A DNA stretch of 64,000 nt from the NCBI GenBank assembly GCA_963721075.1, contig CAVRHV010000002.1, positions 1 to 64,000 on the forward strand. Direction: 5' to 3'. Below the pieces are notes generated by a model that searched no databases, was not told where the DNA came from, and saw only the letters and a program-made list of their open reading frames with translations. Below are positions 8,835 to 16,116 of this stretch, in pieces (position 1 is the stretch's first letter; every line of letters begins with the position of its first letter). Source of the stretch: DATFVA01 sp963721075. GTDB lineage: Bacteria > Bacteroidota > Ignavibacteria > Ignavibacteriales > Ignavibacteriaceae. A program made the translations under genes and the position numbers.

Positions 8835-9575
8835 ATGGACGAAAAAACATTAAGAAGCGTTGACCTTGTAAAGATCTATAAGCACAGAACCGTTGTGAAC
8901 AAAGCATCGGTAAAGGTTTCCAAGGGTGAAATTGTAGGTCTGCTAGGACCAAACGGCGCGGGCAAAACCACCACCTTTTATATGATTACGGGAATGATCA
9001 AACCCGACGGCGGAGAGGTATATCTTGATGATAAGGAAATCACGAAAGTTCCGATGTACAAGCGCGCAAGAATGGGCATAGGCTACCTGCCTCAGGAGGC
9101 CTCGATATTCAGGAAACTTTCTGTTGAAGATAACCTGATGGCAATACTTCAGATGATGAAAATCTCACCGAAGGAGCGGAAGGAGAAGTGCGAATCGCTG
9201 CTGGAGGATCTCGGTATATCCCACATAAGAAAGAGCATCGGTTTCCAGCTTAGCGGCGGCGAAAGAAGGCGGACTGAAATAGCGCGCGCGCTGGCTACCG
9301 ATCCCAATTTTATTCTGCTTGATGAACCCTTCGCAGGAATTGACCCGATAGCGGTTGAGGATATTATGAATATAGTTGCGAATCTTAAGAACCGCGGCAT
9401 CGGCGTGCTTATTACCGATCATAATGTGCATGAGACATTAAGTATAGTAGATAATGCATATATTCTGATAAGCGGAGTAATATTTAAGTCGGGAGGCGCC
9501 GAAGTACTTGCCGAGGATGAAGAAGTACGCAAGCTCTATCTTGGCGAAAAGTTCCGTCTCGATCGTTACCAGTAA
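8835..9575 (+). CDS. lptB: LPS-export ABC transporter ATP-binding protein LptB
   Basis: ATPase of the LptB2FG complex that drives LPS extraction from the inner membrane. All ABC motifs are intact in 246 residues: Walker A GPNGAGKTT, Q-loop LPQEAS, signature LSGGERRRTEIARAL, Walker B FILLDEPFAGIDP and the switch His in ITDHNVHE. The signature and the YKRARMGIGYLPQEASIF stretch are typical of LptB and not of other ABC proteins. It starts two bases after the OstA-like gene stops and ends the LPS part of the operon; murB follows 26 bases on. Confidence 0.95.
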   Translation: MDEKTLRSVDLVKIYKHRTVVNKASVKVSKGEIVGLLGPNGAGKTTTFYMITGMIKPDGGEVYLDDKEITKVPMYKRARMGIGYLPQEASIFRKLSVEDNLMAILQMMKISPKERKEKCESLLEDLGISHIRKSIGFQLSGGERRRTEIARALATDPNFILLDEPFAGIDPIAVEDIMNIVANLKNRGIGVLITDHNVHETLSIVDNAYILISGVIFKSGGAEVLAEDEEVRKLYLGEKFRLDRYQ

Positions 9576-9601
9576 TATTTTTCTTACCTCAGAACTAACT
9601 G

Positions 9602-10618
9602 ATGGAAATAGCAAAAAATTTCTCACTTAAACAGTTTAATACTTTTGCAGTTGATGCATCTGCGAAGGCATTTGTAAATGCTGCCGATGAAGATGAGATG
9701 TTCGAGATCTTATCTGCTGAAGAATTACAGTCCTACCCTAAATTTATTCTTGGAGGCGGGAGTAATGTGCTGTTTACCAAAGATTATGAGGGACTTGTAA
9801 TCAGGAACTCGATTCCCGGGATAGAAATTATAAAAGAGGATGATGATTCTGCTATTGTTGAGGCGGGGGCAGGGGTGATCTGGAATGATCTTGTGAACTA
9901 CTGCGTGGACCGGAACCTTGGCGGTATTGAAAACCTTGCATTGATACCCGGAACCGCAGGTGCCGCACCTATTCAGAATATCGGGGCCTATGGTGAAGAA
10001 CTGAGCGAGACTTTCAACAGTCTGAGAGGGTTTTATATCGATACAGTTAAGCCAGCCATATTTTATAAGAGCGACTGCAATTTTGGATACCGTAACAGCA
10101 TATTTAAGAATGAGCTTAAAGGCAGGTTCGTTGTTACTAAAATTCAGCTGAAGTTAAATAAAAATCCCGAAATTAAAACCGGTTACGGAAATGTAAGGGA
10201 CGAACTGGAAAAGACAGGGAAGAGCAGTTTTACGATTAAGGATGTAAGAGATGCTGTTGTTAAGATCCGTAAGGAAAAACTTCCTGATCCGGCTATGATC
10301 GGAAATGCCGGAAGCTTCTTTAAGAATCCGGAAGTAAGACCCGAGCAGTATAATCTGTTAAAAGAAAACTTCCCGGATATTAAAGCGTACCCGCTTGATA
10401 ACGGCAATATAAAACTGCCGGCTGCGTGGCTGATCGACAGGGCAGGATGGAAGGGTTTCCGGAAAGGTAATACAGGAACTCACAACCGGCAGGCCCTTGT
10501 AATCGTAAACCACGGCGGTGCTTCCGGCGAAGAAATCCTCCATTTTGCAAAAGAAATCAAACGTTCTGTCTACGAAAAATTCGAAGTCGTCCTCGAAGAA
10601 GAAGTTAACATCCTCTGA
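9602..10618 (+). CDS. murB: UDP-N-acetylmuramate dehydrogenase
   Basis: Reduces UDP-N-acetylenolpyruvylglucosamine to UDP-MurNAc with NADPH and FAD in peptidoglycan synthesis. Visible motifs are GGGSNVLF and IPGTAGAAPIQNIGAYGEE (FAD binding), NFGYRNSIFK with the catalytic Arg, NAGSFFKNPEV with the proton-donor Ser, and the C-terminal LEEEVNIL with the catalytic Glu. The tyrosine-loop segment FGYRNS and the length of 338 residues place it with type I MurB as in E. coli. It may be read with the upstream LPS genes. Confidence 0.95.
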   Translation: MEIAKNFSLKQFNTFAVDASAKAFVNAADEDEMFEILSAEELQSYPKFILGGGSNVLFTKDYEGLVIRNSIPGIEIIKEDDDSAIVEAGAGVIWNDLVNYCVDRNLGGIENLALIPGTAGAAPIQNIGAYGEELSETFNSLRGFYIDTVKPAIFYKSDCNFGYRNSIFKNELKGRFVVTKIQLKLNKNPEIKTGYGNVRDELEKTGKSSFTIKDVRDAVVKIRKEKLPDPAMIGNAGSFFKNPEVRPEQYNLLKENFPDIKAYPLDNGNIKLPAAWLIDRAGWKGFRKGNTGTHNRQALVIVNHGGASGEEILHFAKEIKRSVYEKFEVVLEEEVNIL

Positions 10619-10950
10619 CATACTGGAACCTATGCAGGTATGCGCTGGCTGGTTGAAATTATGTTTCATAATAATTATGTTCCATTCATTAGTAATTAAT
10701 CCACTGATTTGCCTTTGTTTATATTTTGATCTTAAATGAAATTTGGGAGAAATATATTAAACCCGAATTTAACTTAATGAACAGTCAGGGTGGCGGAAAT
10801 TGATTAAAGAAGTGGCTAAAGCCTGAAGATAATTTTACTGGATTATTAATCCGTTGGCTAAGCCAACGGCAATAGTGGAATAGCTAAAGCCAGCGGAAAT
10901 GGATTAAAGTTAACGTTGTATCTGATTAAACAATAATCGGGAATGAAAAA
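10619..10950. other. Intergenic region with repeats before phhA
   Basis: No gene is seen on the + strand; a long open frame on the other strand is only the antisense of phhA. The stretch holds a perfect palindrome at 10851-10869 and a direct repeat 100 bases apart (10794-10809 and 10894-10909, 15 of 16 bases identical). No clear promoter for phhA could be picked out. Confidence 0.6.
10794..10909. repeat. Composite repeat: palindrome flanked by 16-bp direct repeat
   Basis: CGGAAATTGATTAAAG (10794-10809) recurs as CGGAAATGGATTAAAG (10894-10909). Between them are three variants of GGCTAAAGCC: GTGGCTAAAGCC (10812-10823), the perfect palindrome CCGTTGGCTAAGCCAACGG (10851-10869) and TAGCTAAAGCCAG near 10881. 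This looks like remnants of a dispersed palindromic element common in this bacterial group; that last statement is recollection, not a search. Confidence 0.65.
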
Positions 10951-11766
10951 ATGAATGAACATAAAGATGAGAAGATAGTATCTGCTTATGAAAAGGCCGC
11001 GCAGGAAGGTGTCGATCCGCGCTGCATTCCACAGAAACTGACGGGACCGGTTCCGGTACACGATGAAATACCTTACCCCGATTACCCGGAATCCGATCAC
11101 GAGATATGGAAGTACCTTTACGACCGCCAGATGAAATATCTCCCGGGCAGAGTTTGTGAAGAATACCTGGAAGGAACCCGGAAGCTGAACTTTACTCCCG
11201 ATAAAATCCCGGCATTGAAGGATTTGAGTCATGTGTTCAATAAGACTACAGGATGGAAAATTGCCAGAGTACCGGGACTGATTCACGAACAGAACTTTTT
11301 CGAACTGCTGCAAAAGAAAATATTCCCATCTACAGATTACATAAGGGGAAAGGAAGAACTTGATTATACCCCTGCACCCGACTGCTTCCACGATATGTTC
11401 GGTCATATGCCGCTTTTAACCGATGAAAATTTTGCTTCATTCTACCAGATGTTCGGGGAAGCCGCATTCCACGCTGAAGGAATAAACCGTAAGTACCTTG
11501 AAACTTTTCACTGGTTTACTGTTGAATTCGGCCTGATTAAAAAACCGGAGGGGATGAGAATTTACGGCGCGGGGATTATATCTTCGAAAGAAGAGGTAAC
11601 TCACGCACTTTCAAATGAAGTAGAGGTAAGGGATTTCGATCCGGATAAGCTGGTGAGACAGGATTATGATGTTTGGCATCTGCAGCCGATCCTGTGGGCA
11701 ATAGATTCTTTCGAACATCTTGAGGATGGGTTTAAATTCTGGACAAAGAAAGAGGGGCTTTTGTAA
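10951..11766 (+). CDS. phhA: Phenylalanine 4-monooxygenase (aromatic amino acid hydroxylase)
   Basis: Iron- and tetrahydropterin-dependent enzyme that converts phenylalanine to tyrosine. The 271-residue length fits the single-domain bacterial form without the regulatory domain of animals. The ferrous-iron triad is intact: His147 and His152 in DCFHDMFGHMP and Glu192 in TVEFGL. The pterin-binding VPGLIHEQNFF segment precedes it. Two genes needed to make its cofactor (PTPS and GTP cyclohydrolase I) lie 1.6-2.6 kb downstream on the same strand. Tyrosine or tryptophan as substrate cannot be excluded, but the sequence is closest to bacterial PhhA. Confidence 0.93.
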   Translation: MNEHKDEKIVSAYEKAAQEGVDPRCIPQKLTGPVPVHDEIPYPDYPESDHEIWKYLYDRQMKYLPGRVCEEYLEGTRKLNFTPDKIPALKDLSHVFNKTTGWKIARVPGLIHEQNFFELLQKKIFPSTDYIRGKEELDYTPAPDCFHDMFGHMPLLTDENFASFYQMFGEAAFHAEGINRKYLETFHWFTVEFGLIKKPEGMRIYGAGIISSKEEVTHALSNEVEVRDFDPDKLVRQDYDVWHLQPILWAIDSFEHLEDGFKFWTKKEGLL

Positions 11767-11773
11767 AGGGATA

Positions 11774-11877
11774 GTTGAACCTCTACGAGGTTCCCAGCCA
11801 GTTGTGCAATAACGTATGCAAGGTTCTGGGAGATGAGCAATTCTAATTCTACAATAATTGAACCTCTACGAGGTTCC
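11774..11877. repeat. Pair of short hairpin repeats (GAACCTC-TAC-GAGGTTC)
   Basis: TTGAACCTCTACGAGGTTCC occurs at 11775-11794 and again at 11858-11877, identical over 20 bases. Each copy folds into a 7-bp stem with a TAC loop. A variant hairpin, GAACTTCTGCGAAGTTC, is present at 52536-52552 with the same architecture. Neither has a T-run, so they are better seen as dispersed repeats than as terminators. Confidence 0.75.
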
Positions 11878-11905
11878 ACCCCCATAACAATGACAATGAT
11901 TTTTA

Positions 11906-11921
11906 GCCGCATCGCAGCGGC
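11906..11921. repeat. GC-rich REP-like palindrome
   Basis: GCCGCATCGCAGCGGC is an imperfect palindrome of the same style as GCCGCTATGCGGC (376-388) and GCCGCAATGCGGC (32921-32933). It stands in AT-rich intergenic DNA. Confidence 0.5.
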
Positions 11922-12090
11922 ACGTTCACGCGTGCATAATGAACTTTTTGAGTATGCCAGGTGTTTCACATTACAGGTAGACAGTTGAACTTGAATGTGC
12001 TTCTTATAATTTCTAATTTTATATAATATTATCGTAAGCTTTTATAATCAAGATACTTACAACCATCTAAAAAAGAAGGAAGTGATATTT

Positions 12091-12567
12091 ATGCCTGTTG
12101 AAGTTGGCGACACTGCCCCGGATTTTACGTTGAAGAACCAGGATTCAGAGGATACCTCTTTGTCTGATTTTAAAGGACAGGAAATTGTACTCCTCTTCTT
12201 TCCGTTTGCATTCTCTTCTGTTTGTTCTGCAGAAGTTAAGAGGATGCAGGAAGATTTTAACAATAATATAGATATCGATGCACAGGTTATCGGGATCAGT
12301 GTTGATAGTCCTTATGCGTTAAAAGCCTGGAAAGAGTTCACTCAGATCAACTTTCCTCTGCTGAGTGATTTTAACAAGGAAGTTTCGAAGAAGTACGATT
12401 CATTATACGATCTTTACTACCCCGAAAAGTTTTCTTACAACGGAGTGGCGAAGAGAACTGCGTTTGTAATAGACAAGGACGGAAAAATCAAATATAAAGA
12501 AATTTGTTCTACCCCTGCAGAGCAGCCCGATTATGATGCGATAAAAAAAGTTTTGGAGACAGAATAA
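12091..12567 (+). CDS. Peroxiredoxin (AhpE/BCP-like)
   Basis: Thioredoxin-fold peroxidase of 158 residues. The peroxidatic Cys is in FAFSSVCSAEVKRMQ; it is the first of only two cysteines, the other being near the C-terminus (KEICSTPAEQ), so it may act as a 1-Cys or atypical 2-Cys enzyme. VGDTAPDFTLKNQDS is the usual N-terminus. I chose ATG 12091, which has AAGGA ten bases upstream, over an in-frame GTG at 12082. It heads a closely spaced series of seven genes ending with the pterin enzymes: the rhodanese gene starts one base after its stop. Confidence 0.88.
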   Translation: MPVEVGDTAPDFTLKNQDSEDTSLSDFKGQEIVLLFFPFAFSSVCSAEVKRMQEDFNNNIDIDAQVIGISVDSPYALKAWKEFTQINFPLLSDFNKEVSKKYDSLYDLYYPEKFSYNGVAKRTAFVIDKDGKIKYKEICSTPAEQPDYDAIKKVLETE

Positions 12568-12568
12568 T

Positions 12569-12919
12569 ATGTTCAGAGATTCAGGAAATCATGCACCGGC
12601 TTTCAGTAATTTAAGTCCGGTTGAAGTCAAAGTAATATTGGAAAACAAAAACGGTATGCGGCTAATAGATGTAAGAGAAGAGTGGGAACATGAAATAGCA
12701 AAGATAGAAGGCTCTGAGCTGATGCCGCTCAGTAATTTTATGAGCCGCATTAATGAACTTAATAAAGATGATAATCTGATTATCTATTGTCACAGGGGAG
12801 TAAGAAGCGCGAATGTCTGCAATTTTCTTGCTAACCAGGGATTCAAGAACTTAATAAATCTTAAAGGAGGAATCGAAGCCTGGTCGAATGAAGTAGATCA
12901 GTCGGTCCCGAAATACTGA
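12569..12919 (+). CDS. Rhodanese-like sulfurtransferase
   Basis: A single rhodanese domain of 116 residues. The active-site loop is CHRGVRS (persulfide-bearing Cys in IIYCHRGVRS), preceded by LIDVREEWEHEIAKIEGS, the classic DVRE..E...GHI-type motif. Single-domain rhodaneses carry sulfane sulfur for detoxification or biosynthesis. It sits one base downstream of one peroxiredoxin and 19 bases upstream of another, which suggests a small thiol/peroxide defence unit. No signal peptide, so cytoplasmic. Confidence 0.9.
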   Translation: MFRDSGNHAPAFSNLSPVEVKVILENKNGMRLIDVREEWEHEIAKIEGSELMPLSNFMSRINELNKDDNLIIYCHRGVRSANVCNFLANQGFKNLINLKGGIEAWSNEVDQSVPKY

Positions 12920-12938
12920 TAATTTAACGGAGAAAAAA

Positions 12939-13397
12939 ATGATCGAAGAAGGTAAAAAAGCGCCTGATTTCAATCTTAAGAATCAGGACGGGGAAACTAT
13001 ATCACTGAAAGATTTCAAAGGAAAAAAGGTTGTTCTTTATTTTTACCCGAAAGACAATACTTCGGGCTGTACAAAAGAAGCATGCAATTTCAGAGATGAA
13101 TTCCCTAAATTTAAGAATGTAGATGCGGTAATTCTGGGCGTTAGTCCCGATTCCGTTGCCTCCCACAAAAAATTTGCTGAAAAGTACGATCTTCCCTTCA
13201 ACCTCCTCAGCGATGAGGAAAAGAAAGTGCTCGAGCAGTACGGTGTTTGGCAGGAAAAGAGTATGTACGGGAAAAAATATATGGGGGTTGTAAGAACGAC
13301 TGTAGTTATAGATGAGAACGGCAAGATCAGAAAGATATTTCCTAAAGTAAAAGTGGACGGGCATAATAAAGAAGTTCTGGAAGCTCTTAAAAACTAA
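12939..13397 (+). CDS. bcp: Thioredoxin-dependent peroxiredoxin BCP
   Basis: Thiol peroxidase of 152 residues with the PrxQ/BCP signature YPKDNTSGCTKEACNF: the peroxidatic and resolving cysteines are five residues apart, typical of atypical 2-Cys BCP. The N-terminus IEEGKKAPDFNLKNQDGETISL and the C-terminal VVIDENGKI are standard. It reduces hydrogen peroxide and organic peroxides with electrons from thioredoxin. It is followed ten bases later by the pterin gene ptpS, so antioxidant and pterin genes are probably on one message. Confidence 0.94.
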   Translation: MIEEGKKAPDFNLKNQDGETISLKDFKGKKVVLYFYPKDNTSGCTKEACNFRDEFPKFKNVDAVILGVSPDSVASHKKFAEKYDLPFNLLSDEEKKVLEQYGVWQEKSMYGKKYMGVVRTTVVIDENGKIRKIFPKVKVDGHNKEVLEALKN

Positions 13398-13406
13398 GAG
13401 GATTAA

Positions 13407-13814
13407 ATGGTTTATGTAAAAAGGAGAGAAACCTTCAGTGCTGCTCACCGCCTGTATAATCCTGCCTACAGCGATGAGAAAAATCTTGAAATATTCGGAA
13501 AGTGCAGTAACCCTAACTGGCATGGACACAATTATGTGCTTGAGGTTACTGTTGCAGGCGAGCCTCATCCTGAGACGGGATTTGTGATCGATCTGAAAGT
13601 CCTGAAGAATATCATCAACGAAAACATACTTGCCAAAGTCGATCATAAAAATCTAAATACCGAAACAGATTTTATGAAGGATGTAATTCCATCTGCGGAA
13701 AATATTGCAAAAGGAATTTTTAATGAACTGAAAGACAAGCTGCCCTCCGGCAGATTGCACTCGGTGGTGCTGTTCGAGACAGAAAAAAATATTGTTGAAT
13801 ATCGAGGAGAATAA
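13407..13814 (+). CDS. ptpS: 6-pyruvoyl-tetrahydropterin synthase
   Basis: Converts dihydroneopterin triphosphate to 6-pyruvoyl-tetrahydropterin, the second step of tetrahydrobiopterin synthesis. Zinc ligands are His14 (SAAHRL) and His39/His41 (NPNWHGHNY); the catalytic Cys33 is in FGKCSNP. FGKCSNPNWHGHNY, VDHKNL, SAENIA and the tail NIVEYRGE resemble animal PTPS strikingly and differ from the shorter queuosine enzyme QueD. It lies directly before folE and a sepiapterin-reductase-like gene, which supports biopterin rather than queuosine synthesis. QueD activity remains possible because the family overlaps; the window holds no queC or queE. Confidence 0.88.
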   Translation: MVYVKRRETFSAAHRLYNPAYSDEKNLEIFGKCSNPNWHGHNYVLEVTVAGEPHPETGFVIDLKVLKNIINENILAKVDHKNLNTETDFMKDVIPSAENIAKGIFNELKDKLPSGRLHSVVLFETEKNIVEYRGE

Positions 13815-13815
13815 T

Positions 13816-14388
13816 TTGGATTACGCAAAAGTGCAGAACCTGGTTTCAGAGCTGCTCAAAGAGATAGGGGAGGATCCTTCAAGAGAAGGACTTCTAAATA
13901 CACCCAAGAGGGTCGCAAAAGCATACGAATTTCTTACGTCGGGATATAACAAAAAAATTGTCGAGGTAATGAATAACGCTGTTTTTAATGTTAAGTACGA
14001 TGAGATGGTTCTTGTGAAGAATATAGATTTTTACAGTCTTTGTGAACACCATATGCTTCCTTTTTATGGGAAGGTTCACGTGGCGTATATTCCCGACGGA
14101 AAGGTAGTGGGACTAAGCAAGATACCAAGGATAGTTGATGTTTTTGCACGACGCCTGCAGGTACAGGAGAGAATGACGCAGCAGATTGCCGATACGCTGG
14201 ATGAATACCTGAAGCCGCAGGGTGTGGCAGTAGTTTCAGAAGCATACCATATGTGTATGATGATGCGCGGCGTTGAGAAGCAGAATTCTGCCGCGGTTGC
14301 AAGTGCTGTACACGGAGTATTCAAGGAAGACGCGAGAACAAGAGCAGAGTTTATGACTTTAATAAAAGGAAGGCTGAGCGATGGCTAA
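13816..14388 (+). CDS. folE: GTP cyclohydrolase I
   Basis: Makes dihydroneopterin triphosphate from GTP, the entry to folate and biopterin synthesis. Zinc ligands are in SLCEHHMLPF and the later Cys of YHMCMMMRG; EDPSREGLLNTPKRVAKAY and VGLSKIPRIVDVFARRLQVQER are family hallmarks. The start is the TTG at 13816, two bases after the ptpS stop, because GAGGAG (13804-13809) lies six bases before it; upstream in-frame TTGs would sit inside ptpS. This gives 190 residues, a normal length for the zinc-dependent IA type. The next gene overlaps its end by eight bases. Confidence 0.95.
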   Translation: MDYAKVQNLVSELLKEIGEDPSREGLLNTPKRVAKAYEFLTSGYNKKIVEVMNNAVFNVKYDEMVLVKNIDFYSLCEHHMLPFYGKVHVAYIPDGKVVGLSKIPRIVDVFARRLQVQERMTQQIADTLDEYLKPQGVAVVSEAYHMCMMMRGVEKQNSAAVASAVHGVFKEDARTRAEFMTLIKGRLSDG

Positions 14389-15094
14389 GGATAAACCGGC
14401 TGTATGGATAACCGGGGCAAGCAGCGGAATCGGAAGAGCATCAGCAGTTGAGTTTGCAAAAATAGGCGGCAGAGTTTTTGTCTCTGCAAGAAGGGTGACT
14501 GAACTGGAAAGGCTGAACAGGGAACTGAAAAAAGAAGATATGTCAGTTGATATTTTCCCCTGCAATGTTGCTTCATCAGCAAATGTTGATCAGACAGTAA
14601 AGAAGATACTGGCGGAGAGTGACGTTGACTGCCTTATAAATAATGCCGGTGTAACATCCTGGAAACTGGCTGAGGAGAATTCCACCAATGAGATCGATGA
14701 CGTTATAAACACTAATCTTCTCGGTTCAATTTATACGATAAAATACCTGCTCCCTCATTTCATTGAAAGAGGAGGAGGAACGATCATCAATATACTTTCT
14801 ATCGTAACCAAAAAGATCTTTACACACAGCAGTGCATATGCGGCTTCGAAAATGGGACTGCTTGGTTACACGGATGTTCTGAGAGAAGAGGTACGGAAAC
14901 ACAAGATCCGTGTTATAAATGTTATTCCCGGTACAACTGAAACACCTATGTGGCCTCCGAAAGTGCGTGAAGAACACTCAGAGCGTATGCTGAATCCCGA
15001 AGAAATTGCACGTGTAATTGTGTCGGCCTACCTTGAAAGAAGCAATATGGTAACCGAAGAGATACTTGTGAGACCAATGGAAGGAGATTTGTAA
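14381..15094 (+). CDS. Sepiapterin reductase-like SDR
   Basis: SDR of 237 residues with TGASSGIG, ARRVTEL (Arg for NADPH), NNAGVTSWK, a Ser in INILSIVTKK, and the YAASK active site. The C-terminal half (HSSAYAASKMG, PGTTETPMW, PEEIARVIVSAYL, EEILVRPMEGD) matches my memory of the Chlorobium tepidum sepiapterin reductase, which makes L-threo-tetrahydrobiopterin. Its overlap with folE and nearness to ptpS place it as the last step of the same pathway: reduction of the pyruvoyl side chain. Without an alignment to the structure the substrate assignment stays an inference. Confidence 0.78.
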   Translation: MAKDKPAVWITGASSGIGRASAVEFAKIGGRVFVSARRVTELERLNRELKKEDMSVDIFPCNVASSANVDQTVKKILAESDVDCLINNAGVTSWKLAEENSTNEIDDVINTNLLGSIYTIKYLLPHFIERGGGTIINILSIVTKKIFTHSSAYAASKMGLLGYTDVLREEVRKHKIRVINVIPGTTETPMWPPKVREEHSERMLNPEEIARVIVSAYLERSNMVTEEILVRPMEGDL

Positions 15095-15798
15095 TGGCGG
15101 AAAAAAATGTATGTATTGTAACAGGCGCCAGCAGGGGAATAGGTAAGGGCATTGCCCTTAAACTGGCAGAAGAGGGAAAAGATGTAATGCTTTTCGGACG
15201 GGATGTGGAAGCCCTGAAAGAATCACAGAGACTGGTAATGGAAAAAGGCGTTGAAGCGGAATATTTTTCCGGGGATGTGGGTGATGTTGAGTTTGTTAAT
15301 AAATCGGTTAAAAATATTATTGATAAATACGGCAAGGTGGACGTACTAATAAATAATGCAGGAATGGGTATTTTCAAAGAAGTTGTTAATGCGTCGCTCG
15401 ATGATTTTAAGAAACAGGTTAATGCTAATCTTTACGGGATATTTAATTTCTCCAAAGCGGTGCTTGACAATATGATTGAAAGGAAAACGGGCACGATAAT
15501 AAACATTGCTTCACTTGCCGGCAAGAATGTATTCGCAGGTGGATCAATGTATTCAGCTACGAAGCATGCTGTGAAAGGATTTACCGGATCTCTTATGCAG
15601 GAGGTACGAAAGCATAATATAAAAGTTGCAGCTGTTTTTCCGGGATCGGTTGAGACAGATTTTCATTCAGACGGGAGTCCCGGTTCACCTAATAAATTAA
15701 TGCCGGAGGATGTAGCTGAAACTGTATCACTTATCATTAAGCTGCCGGTAAGAGCACTCGCCAGTGAGATAGATATCAGACCGACAAATCCCAGGTAG
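15094..15798 (+). CDS. Second SDR of the pterin cluster
   Basis: SDR of 234 residues with TGASRGIGKG, NNAGMG, a Ser in INIASLAGKN and the YSATKHA active site. The ending SEIDIRPTNPR mirrors the EEILVRPMEGD ending of the gene before it, so the two are likely related paralogues. Start and upstream stop overlap in TAATG. It may be a second side-chain reductase or may regenerate the oxidised pterin produced by PhhA (no phhB is visible nearby); both are guesses from context. A general ketoreductase is the fallback. Confidence 0.8.
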   Translation: MAEKNVCIVTGASRGIGKGIALKLAEEGKDVMLFGRDVEALKESQRLVMEKGVEAEYFSGDVGDVEFVNKSVKNIIDKYGKVDVLINNAGMGIFKEVVNASLDDFKKQVNANLYGIFNFSKAVLDNMIERKTGTIINIASLAGKNVFAGGSMYSATKHAVKGFTGSLMQEVRKHNIKVAAVFPGSVETDFHSDGSPGSPNKLMPEDVAETVSLIIKLPVRALASEIDIRPTNPR

Positions 15799-16116
15799 GT
15801 TCTGGTATATGACCTGTTGGCGCTGGCCTAATCCACATTCTTTTATAGTATGTCATTTCTGTCATACTGTTGATTTATTCATCAAACTCAAAGTGCGAAT
15901 TTAGGCCATTTTCGATGTCTCATAATGAGTCCATCTCCGAGGCAAATCCGAGATAACCACGAGTCATCTGCGAGGTTAATGATTGGTCTGCCATTTTGTC
16001 ATACTTGTTGAATAATTAAACGGTAGGATAGAAAGGTTTCGACCCTGATCTGAGCTTCTGTTCGAGAATAATCAGGGTCGAAATATAAAAGGATTTTAAT
16101 GAATATTCACAATCAT
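15799..16116. other. Intergenic region between convergent pterin and Spy-like genes
   Basis: No gene is seen. The stretch includes a 13-bp inverted repeat at 16037-16083 close to the end of the leftward Spy-like gene; the rest holds short repeated pieces (for example CCGAG words around 15938-15990) without a clear plan. Confidence 0.55.
16037..16083. terminator. 13-bp inverted repeat, possible terminator for convergent genes
   Basis: TTTCGACCCTGAT (16037-16049) pairs perfectly with ATCAGGGTCGAAA (16071-16083) across a 21-base loop. It lies 3' of the rightward pterin genes and just 3' of the leftward Spy-like gene, so it could stop transcription from both sides. There is no T-run, so a structural repeat is an alternative. 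Confidence 0.45.

Larger units (their letters stand above)
11767..12090. other. Intergenic region with palindromic repeats
   Basis: No gene is seen. The stretch contains two copies of a 20-base palindromic repeat (11774-11794 and 11858-11877) and one GC-rich REP-like element (11906-11921). The last 100 bases before the peroxiredoxin are AT-rich and should hold a promoter, though none is distinct. Confidence 0.55.

Noticed and set aside
10858..11406. Long leftward open frame opposite phhA (182 residues)
   Set aside because: It is antisense to a clear phenylalanine hydroxylase, has no recognisable domain and no ribosome binding site.
13002..13646. Leftward open frame of 214 residues
   Set aside because: Antisense to bcp and ptpS, both strongly supported; the translation looks like a low-complexity shadow.
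13407..13814. QueD (queuosine synthesis) annotation
   Set aside because: No queC, queE or queF nearby; sequence details and folE/SDR neighbours point to biopterin PTPS. Kept as an alternative in the entry.
16037..16083. Riboswitch
   Set aside because: Only one simple hairpin is present and it lies 3' of convergent genes, not in a leader.
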